Assembly (NCBI RefSeq): GCF_019925205.1
Contig: NC_083561.1
Span: 6,757,217-6,821,216 of the forward strand
Length of the DNA stretch: 64,000 nt
DNA from: Metopolophium dirhodum
Lineage: Eukaryota > Arthropoda > Insecta > Hemiptera > Aphididae
Direction of reading: 5' to 3'
Part shown: positions 53,101 to 63,283 of the stretch, one piece after another
How positions within the stretch are numbered: position 1 is the first letter of the stretch
Layout of the letters: each line of letters starts with the position of its first letter
Program-made: the position numbers and the translations under genes
The notes under the pieces: generated by a model
Told to the model about the DNA's origin: nothing
What the model saw: only the letters and a program-made list of their open reading frames with translations
The model's database searches: none

Positions 53101-53711
53101 CGTGCTCAATTTGATTTAAATAAATATAGATATAATAATTTTGACACGGTAAATTTTAAAAGTATATTAGCGTGCATTATATTATTCAATAACACTTTAT
53201 CGTTACTTATATGAATAATGAATAGATATTCAATATTCTATTTTTATTCCTCAAAATCAAAATAATAATAACAATTGTTCTTTTTTTTTTAACTAGGTAG
53301 TACTTATATTTGTACATACTTATGAATTTATGATTTACGTATAATCAATTACCGATAAATACTCAAGTATAAGAAAACTATCTTACATTATTACATTGTT
53401 GATGTTTCGAAGGAAATGCGGTCTCCGTATAATCTAAAAATATGGCTGTAATACCATATACATATCTATAAGCTTTTTTTAAATCTTATTGTTCCTAATA
53501 ATATTACTCCAAGAAATGAAAATCATATTACGTACAGCTGGAGGCTGAGTCAACAGTGCACATTTTAGATAACATAAAAACCTGTTAAAACTAAAAATTC
53601 AATACAAACTTTTGCAGAAAAAAAAAATGTTAGTAGAAATTCTCAATGCACTTTGCGTATTATATTTTTAAAACTTTTCGTAGTAAGTTGAGATTGAAGT
53701 AGGTAAAAAAA
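50200..53711. other. AT-rich non-coding stretch
   Basis: No gene seen. A short tandem pair of AGGCATATATT lies near 50911-50932. The phrase GGCAAGCGAAGTGATCATGG near 52838 echoes the GAGCGAAGCGATTG start of the 45.2 kb repeat and may be a fragment of a similar family. Confidence 0.45.
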
Positions 53712-53837
53712 ATGCCTACCACGTGTGTTGTTTTTAGTGTTTATAAAATGAAGCAGGTCAATGGGACCATTTTTCAGAAACCAAGTAATGATTTCAATCG
53801 TTTTTTTTTCTCACGTTATAAATCGGTTCTATTATAA
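53712..53837 (+). pseudogene. THAP zinc-finger domain relic (N-terminal piece)
   Basis: A 41-codon frame starts at the ATG at 53712. It reads MPTTCVVFSVYKMKQ, then NGTIFQKPSND, then FNRFFFSRYK, and stops at 53835-53837. THAP domains start M-(P/V)-x-x-C-x(4)-C and continue to a (I/V)xFHxFPxD segment and R/W residues. Here Met-Pro, the first Cys at residue 5, and GTIFQKPSND fit. The second Cys (residue 10) is Val, and the later C-x-x-H is missing because the frame ends. THAP domains bind DNA in P-element-type transposases and in host proteins. With no neighbouring exon or transposase, this is best read as a decayed copy. The poly-T run in the frame may mark the break. Confidence 0.5.
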
Positions 53838-56306
53838 CCTAACCTTATATCTTCGGCGCCGATTTTGGGTTCTATATGCTCGAAATTTGAAACTGAGCTT
53901 TGAAATCGAATCTTAGTGAATTTTATTATAGCTTGTTATTATGCGGTCAGTACGACAGTAGGTACCCGTATAATATATATGTATAATAGTGATATATATA
54001 TATGCTAGTATAATAGAAGAAAGTTAACCAGATAGAAAACAAAGAAAGAAATCTGCTCTAGTGATACGATCATTCATGCGTAGGTAGTTTTTATATGAAA
54101 CAGATGTTGAACCTTGTCGATAATTTGTTAGGTTGCCTATTTAAGATGAGGTATGATGAGATGCATGAAAGGCATAAAAAGTATTAATTTTTTTATGGAA
54201 TTCTAACATTTATTAATTTTAATGCATAAATATTAGATATTATTAAAAAACAAGTGAATAAAATAATTTATATGGTCATAGAAAGTATGAACTGTGTGAT
54301 TCACCCAACAATGTTCTTTCATTATTTTAAAATTGATTAACAAGACATTTTACCACAGTATTATGTTTAAATTACAATCAGTATAGTGCCTAAGACTAAT
54401 TAAATAATTTGAGCCCTTTTTGTTTTATATCCGTTCTAATTATTATGTATATTAATTTTTAGTAAATTTAAGTGATTAAATGTTTGATTAAAAAATACAT
54501 ATACTTAATAGTATTTGTATAACGATCGATATATTTTATATATATACAACAACAGTTTTCTATAAATATTCTGTATTAAATAATGATATAATACATTTCG
54601 ACGGTCAATTCAACAACAAACATAAAAGCAAAAAATAAAACAGTACAAAATGCTAGATTTGTGAATCATACATTTTTAAAAAGAACAATATGGCAAAATG
54701 TTACTTCCTACCTATTGAAATTTCATAATTTACATTAACGTCGATTGAGCACCTTAAAAATAGTCACTATTTACATATTTCTCATATGAAAGCGAACCTA
54801 TTATATTATTTTTATAAATGTATATAAATAACTTAAACATCTAACAGTCAAAACACTAGACTTGGTTTTGTTTAAGATTAATATCGTTTCTAAAATATGT
54901 TAAATCGTATGGTATAATTTTGAATTGCCTCAAATTAACTAGATACCCAATACGTATTTAAAATATATAACCATATTTAAACCATAGAATACCATAGATA
55001 TACAACGCATAAAACGCCACGATACGGATTTCAATGCCATTTTTACGCATATTCAATCTTTAAAAATCGTCGAAAATTTAAAATTCAATCTAAATGAGAG
55101 CCCAAATAAAATAAAAAAAAATATTCACCATTCAAAATCACAGTGGCACTGAATACTTGTCATAGTACCTACTAAAATGAGCAATCTCATGATCATAATA
55201 TTATTAACTTTAACAATGCATTACCTATACATAGGTATATGAATTTAAGATATCTATAATATTGGACTCACATTATAATTTTGTAATTAATTGTATCATT
55301 TGATAATTAATTAATGTTTAGTTAAGTACCTATCACTATTCAAAAACAAATAACAAAACATTTTTAAAAAAATAGAATGAATTAGTAATTTTACATTATC
55401 ACAATTTATTTCATTGCTTATTCGTGCGTGTTGGCACTGTCCGAGTTTTCGAGCTTTTGAATATTTATTATTTGCTGCGAAACTAAATTGGTGGGTATGA
55501 TATAATATGTATTTATTTTGTTATTAGTATTGTCAACAATAATGTTTTTATAAAATATGTATAGGTACCTATATACATTCTAACGAAACTTATGAATATT
55601 ATGTTTGTAGTTGTTTCACACCGATTATTTGAGTTAAAATTAGATTAATACATAACTTATTTACAAAAAGCCATACAAATATTGTTAAATAATACTATAT
55701 AATTTATTTCATATTAGGGATAAGTACATTTTATATTCATAAGATAATATTTAATTTAGATTTTAATCAAATCAAGAAATTAATTGATTTTGGATTATAC
55801 ATTTTTCATTTCTGATGTCTTGTTTATGTATAGCCGTATAGGTTCCTTCATATTACACCTATCAGGACTTTAAAGCCCATACACATTATTTTTCGATTTA
55901 AATAATGTAAATACAATATCAATTTTAAACTATCTTATTTTTTGTAAAAAGAAAACTAAAACATGTTTGTACTACCTACATTATAGTCTATAGAAAATAC
56001 GAATAGGTACCTATTGAAGTTACTGTTTAATGTTTTTATTTTTTTTAGTAAATATAATTTTTATTACAAGTATGAATTCATTATGGCTTGATAATAACTT
56101 TATATTATACATACAACATACCTATAATTATTGAATAATTAATATAATATTTAATATATCAATATTTAGATACATTTTTAACTAATTGCTGATAACATTC
56201 AATATGGGTACGTCGTATCTACGTATATCGAGGTTTTACCATAACACTGGAAAGTCACTTAGCCCAAGCAGAATATTGTATTAACTTTTTTACTTATAAC
56301 TTATAA
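53838..56306. other. AT-rich non-coding stretch
   Basis: No gene, repeat or RNA recognised. An AGGTACCT palindrome occurs near 55563 and another near 56005. Confidence 0.5.
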
Positions 56307-56516
56307 TTATATTGGTCAACAATAACGTCTAGTAATATCATATTTTCTATTATCTTTATTTTTAACGGTTATGGATGTGGTACAAAACTGTCAGTATTTT
56401 GCCATCGATCACATTTGTTTGGGACTAGAAGCGTTGCTGCCGTTTTCTTAGATATTGATGAAAATTCTAATACAGTGAAGGAGGAACTTATAATATTATA
56501 TTATGTTTATACTTAA
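56307..56516 (+). pseudogene. Reverse transcriptase relic (RT motif A) of a non-LTR element
   Basis: This is a 69-codon open frame without a starting Met. Its second half reads CHRSHLFGTRSVA and then AVFLDIDENSNTVKEEL. This corresponds to RT motif A of jockey-like elements, (A/G)xFLDIxKAFDxVWHxxL, with VFLDI at 56442-56456 and the usual AFD replaced by NSN. The catalytic Asp of FLDI is kept. The preceding residues fit the HxFGFR...S region only loosely. No motif B or YADD could be read downstream before ~58.9 kb, so this is a fragment. Same strand as the 58.9 kb relic, but ~2.4 kb away; common origin is unproven. Confidence 0.5.
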
Positions 56517-58924
56517 CATCTAACTTTTATCTTAGATCATACAATTATCCAATTTTATGATGTTTTAAATACTTCTCCGTCGAGTTACTAAACTATATCA
56601 TCGATAATGTATTTATTCTAATTTATTGACAATAACTTATAGGTATTAGAAGTAAATTATTATCATTGCACAATAATTAATTATATGTGCGTATGACTTT
56701 AAAAATATAGGTTTTTTTTAAATATTTCTTATAAACATATTATATTTTCTCTTAAATTTCAGATATAATATTTCTTAGATATAAAATCCGAATTTTAAAA
56801 AGAAATTAAAAATGATAACCGTTAAGTTAGAAACAATATAAAATCGAAATGTATTGTATGATCTCTAATAATAGTTATTCATTTAATTTGTTTTATGTAT
56901 CTTTAGTAATAAGTAACAATAATAATAAAATAAAACTATAGGAAATGATTTATGTTATTTGAGTAAAAAATCAGAAGTATTTATTAGTATTGTAGTAGGT
57001 ATTAAGAGTGATAATAAAATTTGTTTAATACAATTTTTGCTATAATAAATTTAAATAAATCGATATCCCAGTATTTTTATTTTATTCCATAGGTACTATT
57101 GATCAACTTACATAATTTTTTTTACGTTTTTCATAGCATTAGATGACTTAACTAGTTTATGTGCATTTAGTGTATGAATATAATACACTTTACATGGCTT
57201 TCCCATTACATTCAAAAACATTCTGTTTGAACCAAATTGTACAGGGATCCTTTTGAACAGAATATAGATTTGAAAATTGGTGTATATTGTTAGATAGCTT
57301 CTGAATATTATAAAACATGATTTTTAGTTGTCAATCATAAATTTAAAAATGTCTGGACAATTTTAATAGAAAATTCAAATCTGGGTTATAGTCAGATTAA
57401 TTAACTTTCTATAATAATTTCAAATGGGTTTATTATAGCTGTATTATTCGCATATTATTAATTATACCAATGCAATTCCTCAACATGTCAAGCTATGTTC
57501 TTTGTCCTATTATTAACTAGCAACGAACAATTTTAAACATTTTAATAAATAAATTGCATCAAATTCGAGCAGCTGAGTACTAGTGAGTAGATAAATATGA
57601 TTATTAATTATTGTCTCAGGTAGTTATATGATATGTAATATAGTAAGTTATTATTATGAGAACTGAATGTTACTTAATTAAATTGAATAATCATTGTGCA
57701 ATGTTGATACGAAATTTATGTGACAAAATTAAATTAAATTAAAAATATAAATCTGATTTTAGAAAAACAAAGTGTCCTAGTGTAATATTCTATAGTTCAA
57801 CTTTTTAATTTTATATGTGATAATTGCTTCTTTTGTCATTGTCCACAAATTATACAGCAACTTTTTTAAGAAAATAAATAGCAGTTTTGAACCTGTTAAC
57901 ATTTAAGACAAAATAAAAAGATAAAAAGTTTTTAAAGTTCAGTTTTGTTAACAAAATACGAACAAGAGGAATTTAATTTCCTCTGCAATCAACGGACACG
58001 GGAAGGCTTGTCTCTTATTGTTTTTACGCCTCTTACTGTCTACCCTTCCATTTTTCTCAAGTTCACAACAGCAGTTTTAACTCTGAGTATCTCTTATCGT
58101 TTTTCAAGCACACTGCAACCTAAACTTCCATACGACTTTGTCCACCCATTTATCTAAACACCATACGTGTATTTACTTTTAAAAGAAAAACAGAACATTC
58201 ACGTACTCAGACTCACTAGTCTTGACCAAAACTAAGTGCACATATAGTGTTACGACAACATGAAAAAAAATTTAAATAACTCAATGGTTAGGTTAGTCTA
58301 TTAAATATAAAAAAAAACATTATTTTAATTACATTTATTTCAATAAAAAGTTTACTTTGTACATATTTCCATTAAACAATAGATGGTGGCACAGTTAATT
58401 ACTAAATTGGATTTAAATTCATATTATGTTTGAAAAATATATATCTTACAGTATTGGTAACATATATTATATATTATAATTAATAATTATTATAACAAAT
58501 TGTTGAAACTCATGAGATATGATTTAAAAAAAGATTTTTACACAATTAAAAATTGTATTTCATCGATATACTATATATAAATATTCAAATTCTATATATT
58601 TTAGATTATTAATTAGATCTTATATAAGAAGATATTTCAAAAGATTTTTGTTATTTTTTTTTCATAAAATCCTTTTATGTAAAATACTACTTTATTGGTA
58701 ATAACAAGCTTAAACAAGATGGTCTCTTCTATTAAAAATGTAGGTACCTACCTACTTATTATCGTATCTGCAGTTGTTTATTTTTCTGAACACTTATATT
58801 TTATTTATGGTTAATTTATGCGCATTCTAAAGATTATCAGTTGTCAATGTAGTCAATGTGATCAATGTGGTAAAAGTGGCTTTAAGGATATTCAATGTCT
58901 TAGTTCATTAGTGCGATAAAATTT
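56517..58924. other. AT-rich non-coding stretch
   Basis: No gene assigned. The open frame 57945-58157 (+) lies in a patch with slightly higher G+C but shows no known motif. An AGGTACCT palindrome occurs near 58742. Confidence 0.45.
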
Positions 58925-59063
58925 CAAGTCTATGTTATGGAATCCATCTCAGCTTGATCTTAAGAACCATTTGTTATTTACAGTCTCGCTTCATAAAATA
59001 CTTTATTTAATAGTTTGGGATGAGTTGCTTGATAATAGGCATCTTGCTTTCAAATTAGGTTTG

Positions 59064-59100
<37 letters not shown>

Positions 59101-59290
59101 CCAGACGAATGATGCATCTTTATGTTTTAAAATTTTAAATGGTTATGTTAACTGCCCCGAAATACTAGGAGACATAGGTTGGTCAGTTCTACTTTTATCA
59201 CCAGGTCCATGAGTACCTTTTATGAGTCATTTCAGTCAAAAACGAGTTTCAATGGACCTAAACTCTGAAATGTATGCTTAAATATTGAAT
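58925..59290 (+). pseudogene. Post-RT region of a non-LTR retrotransposon, interrupted by a (CT)n tract
   Basis: In the 58932-59138 frame, LGLHSLSL leads into the CT repeat and resumes with TRRMMHLYVLKF. One frame over, KILNGYVNCPEILGDIGW is read from 59129. A third frame from 59218 reads FYESFQSKTSFNGPKL. In order, these fit the conserved region after the RT palm of jockey/R1-type elements without RNase H: (L)xxLxxRRxxxDLxxLxKILNGxxxCPELL, then xxIxxxVPxRxTR, then FxxPxxxTNYxxxxPLxR. Position, order and strand agree; two frame changes break it. The microsatellite sits where the LxxLxxRR stretch should be, so it probably expanded inside the dead element. Confidence 0.65.
59066..59098. repeat. 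(CT)n microsatellite
   Basis: An uninterrupted run of about 16 CT units inside the retrotransposon relic. Confidence 0.97.
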
Positions 59291-60079
59291 AATGGTCTTA
59301 GCGACTTAGTAGTTTATTTTCAGTTCAAAGAAATAATAACTGAATAATTATTACATAATGTACAGAATATTGTATCATATTACTTATGAGTTATCAACTA
59401 TCCTTAAGTTAAACTTTCATTAGGTTCCTAAACAAATCGTTTGTGCACTCTACTGCGCTTAATGTCAATTAAATAAAAATATTATTATTATTGTATAATA
59501 TTAATTATTATGGCGATAGTCAGTAAGTATTTATTACAGTTTAAAGTGTTTAGGAATTTAGTGTGAATATTCGAATTATAAAATAAGATGCACAAACAAG
59601 TAAAATAAGCTAGCTGATAATAGGTAGTTTAAAATCACATAGGTATGCGAACAATAACAAAAGTTCTTCATCCTAAAGGTACTTAAAAAAAAAATTTGAA
59701 ACTGGAACACACTTTAGTGGGAAGCATTATTTTTTATCCATTGAAATCACCAACCAAAGTTAACATACGATAATATATCATATAAGTAGGTAATAAAATA
59801 TTTCTACAACTTATGTCATACAATATTATTAACCAAAATCTGAAATTCATACATTGTATGCGAGCGTTCGCAATAGTATAATAAACTATTATATACTATT
59901 ATATATTATTATTATATTGTCTGGTTTTATTTTTATTTTTATTTTATTAAATAAAGGAATGTATACCCAGAATATAATCTCACTGGAATATCCGTATCAT
60001 TATTATACCAGTATTAACGCGAGGGAACATGGTAGGTCCCTAAGAACTCACGTCGGCACCCCACGTCCAAGAAACGTCT
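59291..60079. other. AT-rich non-coding stretch
   Basis: No gene seen. The 59854-60087 open frame (+) is mostly Ile/Leu/Tyr from AT-rich sequence. Confidence 0.5.
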
Positions 60080-60104
60080 TTGATTAGACACGCGCACACA
60101 CACC

Positions 60105-60106
<2 letters not shown>

Positions 60107-60137
<31 letters not shown>

Positions 60138-60189
60138 TTATCTCTCTCTCTCTCTCATACATACATACATACATACATACATACATACA
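60107..60189. repeat. Compound microsatellite (CT)n + (CATA)n
   Basis: CT tract 60107-60135, short interruption, CT tract 60141-60156, then CATA units to about 60189, with CA-rich sequence on both sides (GCGCACACACAC on the left, CACTCACACACATT on the right). Confidence 0.97.
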
Positions 60190-60382
60190 CACTCACACAC
60201 ATTCGAATTTCGGTAAACTATTTGACGATGATATACCATATTATAACCTATCCGGAATTGCGGCGGGCACCGTTGAAATTAAACGAATCAAACAAAAAAC
60301 ACGTATTTTGAAAGACTTTGAAAATATAAAATATCTTCTTGATCGTCGGAAAAAATCGCAACGAAATAAACCTTCTGCATAA
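60190..60382 (+). other. Open frame downstream of microsatellite, unrecognised
   Basis: After the repeat, the frame that starts formally at 60080 continues as NFGKLFDDDIPYYNLSG, then about 40 further residues rich in Lys/Arg, ending RRKKSQRNKPSA and a stop at 60382. Composition is more protein-like than the neighbourhood. There is no AG acceptor between the pyrimidine tract and this segment, and the formal N-terminus is only Ser-Leu and Ile-His-Thr from the microsatellite. I recognise no domain. Confidence 0.25.
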
Positions 60383-60581
60383 CATAAATAATATATAAGC
60401 ACATAACCTCCAATGTGTTACGTGTACATACCTAATATTATGCCTAATATTATGGTGATACGTTTGACGTGAGACATTATAGTCATTTAAATCACAATAC
60501 AACTTACATTAGAATAAGCCTTGGGGGGTTCAGTAATATCGTCACCGTACACAATTATTATAGTCTATACGTATATAAATG

Positions 60582-60600
60582 GTAGGTTAGGCTAACCTAC
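60582..60600. other. Near-perfect 19 bp palindrome
   Basis: GTAGGTTAG, one G, then CTAACCTAC: nine-base perfect inverted arms with a single-base centre. A short frame MATVSVT followed by GTGAGA (a possible donor) lies ~60 bases to the right, near 60657-60683. Binding site or chance cannot be told apart. Confidence 0.4.
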
Positions 60601-60753
60601 AATTACTGCAGTGAAACGGTTATATAGCAATCATCGTATCCGTTGTTTTTAATATTATGGCGACAGTGTCGGTTACGGTGAGATAATATGTAAGATAATA
60701 CTATAGTATGTTTCATCAATATTATATTAGGTGAAATATGATATTTTAAATAT

Positions 60754-61025
60754 TTATTTCAACCTCAACACATATTGGTGGATCCACGGACCAGGATTCT
60801 TGTAAAGATTATTAGTATTACGGAAACACCTTTTTCCTGTAATTTGCATTGCATCTTCTTGTATACACCCTTTGCATTGGTATGCTGTATTTTCTCTGGT
60901 ATAATGAGAGGAATCGCCGAAGTTGTTTCTAATTTACGACACGTTTTTCACTATACTCGCGCAATGCGAACAACCATGTTTGGTAAAGATCTTCCGGAAT
61001 TCTCTGAACGAATAATCTGATTTTC
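60754..61025 (-). pseudogene. Candidate terminal exon or gene remnant, Cys-rich, one internal stop
   Basis: On the minus strand a good acceptor (CGTTTTTAG) precedes 61025. One frame then reads SDYSFREFRKIFTKHGCSHC and a few residues to a TAA at 60934-60936. It continues in the same frame with HYTRENTAYQCKGCIQED, GKRCFR and NPGPWIHQYVLRLK to TAA at 60754-60756, where AATAAA overlaps the stop. The paired cysteines (CSHC, CKGC) suggest metal binding. The plus strand is also open (60775-61020) in a plausible frame, so the strand is not certain. No family recognised. Confidence 0.3.
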
Positions 61026-61097
61026 CTAAAAACGTTAAGTGTACACTTTCGGTACTTATACTCACTAAAGTATCTTTTTAGTTTTTTTCACATGGTT

Positions 61098-61412
61098 TCA
61101 CTGTAGCTTTTTCTTATTTTTACCATTTATCTCCACATGTCTCTGTGTTGTTATACATTTGGTTTTTCTTATTTGTGATAGGTATCCCATTAAGCTTTGT
61201 TTAGTAAAAGAATTATAATATATTTTTATCATATTATAAACGTAACTTTTCAACATAAAACTGCACATTAGTAATTTGTAACAGCAATAATAATTTATTA
61301 TAATATATCTACGGGTAAAAAAAAATTTGTATTTGTAAGAAAAATTCAATGTGACATTATTAAACATTAATACGTAAGACGTATTGTATATGCTTATATA
61401 ATAGCTTTTCAT
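61098..61412 (-). other. Open frame, unrecognised
   Basis: A 104-codon minus-strand frame. The first two thirds are Tyr/Ile/Phe-rich and look non-coding. The last third (SLMGYLSQIRKTKCITTQ and following Lys-rich residues) looks more protein-like and is on the same strand as the candidate exon to its left. No domain recognised. Confidence 0.2.
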
Positions 61413-61653
61413 TGGTAATACAATGCGGTAGGTACTTTATTATACATTTATACATAGGCACTAATAATACTGAAAATAAACTCTGGTCAAAACACAATAG
61501 TTTAAACCAAAAATAAGAAGTTGTACTAAATACTAAATAGGCTCAGAATCGATCCCGAAATATCTCACATTCGACGTCATGCCATACCTATAAAGAGAAA
61601 AACGAATATATTATCTCTATTATCTCAACATGCAATACGAAAATCACAGTTAA

Positions 61654-61788
61654 CCACGTCTGTCCACTGTTGAAATTTCACAGACACCAGAAGTGAATTC
61701 CACATTCCAGACACTATGTATACCCATGAAAGCAATTGGACAATTTTCAGTTGTCAAAAGAATAATAATGCACCAAATTAAAAAATAA
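61654..61788 (+). pseudogene. Possible hAT dimerisation-domain relic
   Basis: A 44-codon open frame without a starting Met contains TLCIPMKAIGQFSVVKRI. ZMYM1-like hAT transposases have a C-terminal stretch like TLPVTxAxxERSFSxLKxIK; the Leu-Pro, FS-x-x-K-R-I spacing fits if about four residues (around xxER) are missing. The opposite strand is also open here (61650-61847). No upstream catalytic part or terminal repeats seen. Confidence 0.3.
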
Positions 61789-62152
61789 TTACCTAAATAA
61801 CTTGGTACAAAACAAAAAAAGATAATAACTTTAAGTGGACGTCTCACCCACGTGTATTAACTCCGTCAAAGAAATGGCAAATTTGCGTACATATAAGGAC
61901 CAATTTGTGTGTTGTAAGTTTTAATAATAAGAGTGAATTGACCTTTTAACAAACTTAGAGGTAAGAACATTATTTTTGTTTATACGCTAGTTACGTGTTT
62001 AAGTTGGTTGCAAGTACCTATGTCAAATATTACAATTTAATAATTATGCTGATAACACGCTTAATAATTGAAACATACAATAAATCAATGTAAACCACAG
62101 TTAATGATCTTACATTTAAGTTTGATAATAGGTCTATTCACTCTAATATTAA

Positions 62153-62278
62153 AGTTATCAACACAATATTGGTAAAGCTGAACGCAAATTTGCCATGCCG
62201 TACACTTGTAAAGTGTGATGTCCTTTTAATGAGGTGTTGAGTGCAAAGTTCCATCTTGAATGTGAAATTCCGATTTAA
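62153..62278 (+). pseudogene. Zinc-finger-like frame with TGA at a Cys position
   Basis: The frame reads GKAERKFAMPYTCKV, then TGA (62216-62218), then CPFNEVLSAKFHLECEIPI and TAA. If TGA stands where TGT or TGC once stood, the run gives Cys-x2-Cys followed 11 residues later by His and then Cys, resembling a C2H2/C2HC finger. The match is short and the spacing to the last ligand is irregular, so this is tentative. Two further short frames follow on the same strand: 62369-62440 (MFIFQKVEIRERREQHLLLE...) and 62410-62556 (ARRPDLTHDSLNGRIAFL...). Confidence 0.3.
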
Positions 62279-62368
62279 CAGTGGTATACGTTCTCGTTCG
62301 TATTCTGTACACTCGCCTCAATTTATCGGATTGTTATCGGTATATTAACTGTGGTGCAAAAAAAAGTC

Positions 62369-62556
62369 ATGTTTATTTTTCAAAAGGTAGAAATACGTGA
62401 ACGTCGTGAACAACATTTATTGCTCGAAGACCAGATTTGACCCACGATAGCTTAAATGGACGTATTGCATTTTTAACCGTGGCATCTTATCCTGATTCTT
62501 TATATAATATCATAGCCATATGCAACCAGACCAAATGGAATTTCAAACATATATAA
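62369..62556 (+). pseudogene. Overlapping frame-shifted coding-like remnant
   Basis: Two plus-strand frames overlap. The first starts at ATG 62369 and ends at TGA 62438-62440, with a charged Glu/Arg-rich stretch (RERREQHLLLEDQ). The second, 62410-62556, is open for 48 codons and reads RPDLTHDSLNGRIAFLTV and onward to a stop. Together they look like one coding sequence broken by a frame shift. The zinc-finger-like frame just upstream is on the same strand. No family recognised. Confidence 0.25.
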
Positions 62557-62996
62557 TAGAATTATTTTTTTTTTATTTATAGCAATGATTTTTGGTATCT
62601 GATCGTGGCTAACGTCATATAACAATAATTGAACTGCGGCTTAGACGGTCATTTCATCTGATACCTCGGTGGTTTCGTGTTTATTCGTGTGGTTAGGGCC
62701 GTTAAAGTATAATCAGCGGTCGGTCATCTTTAATCTATTCTGTGCTTGTGGTATATTCAATCTAAAAATAACACAGTAAGTACTAAAATAAAAATAACTA
62801 TTATTTATGTATGCAAGAACAAAATAAAAAAATAAGTCAATGTAGTTCACTGTTAAATGAATAATAATTTATGTTCAACTTGAAATCAATAACAAATTAT
62901 AGACAAACAAAATATCTTTTGCTTATGAAAAAAATGTATGTTATAGGTACCTACATATATTATATTCAAGTAAATAATAAACTAATATAACAAATT

Positions 62997-63283
62997 AGTG
63001 GCGTATTTGAATACAATTTGTAGAGGGAGGGAGTCCAGTTTTTGATAAATGTTATCAATTAAGTATACCTACTTTCAATAAAGCATTTCATTATCAATAT
63101 AGCAATTGATTTTACAATTTAAATTGTTTCATGTTTAATAAATATCTGAATGCATAATACAAGTCTTTTAAGATATTAATTGTATATGTTTGTAGGTACC
63201 TACCTATATAGACATCATATACAATAAAGGTCTCGTGGACAATGCCCTTTCCCCCTCCCCCCTCCATCATAAAATACGCAACT
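62997..63283. mobile_element. Possible hAT-like MITE
   Basis: The left end AGTGGCGTATTT (62997-63008) and the right end AAATACGCAACT (63272-63283) are inverted matches with one difference. Inside them lie a purine-rich run (GAGGGAGGGAG) and a pyrimidine-rich run (CCCCCTCCCCCCTCC), a layout similar to the MITE at 35.2 kb. No 8 bp duplication could be confirmed at these boundaries, so it is less secure than that copy. Confidence 0.5.

Noticed and set aside
57945..58157. 70-codon plus-strand frame in a GC-raised patch
   Set aside because: Both strands are partly open and neither gives a motif I recognise.
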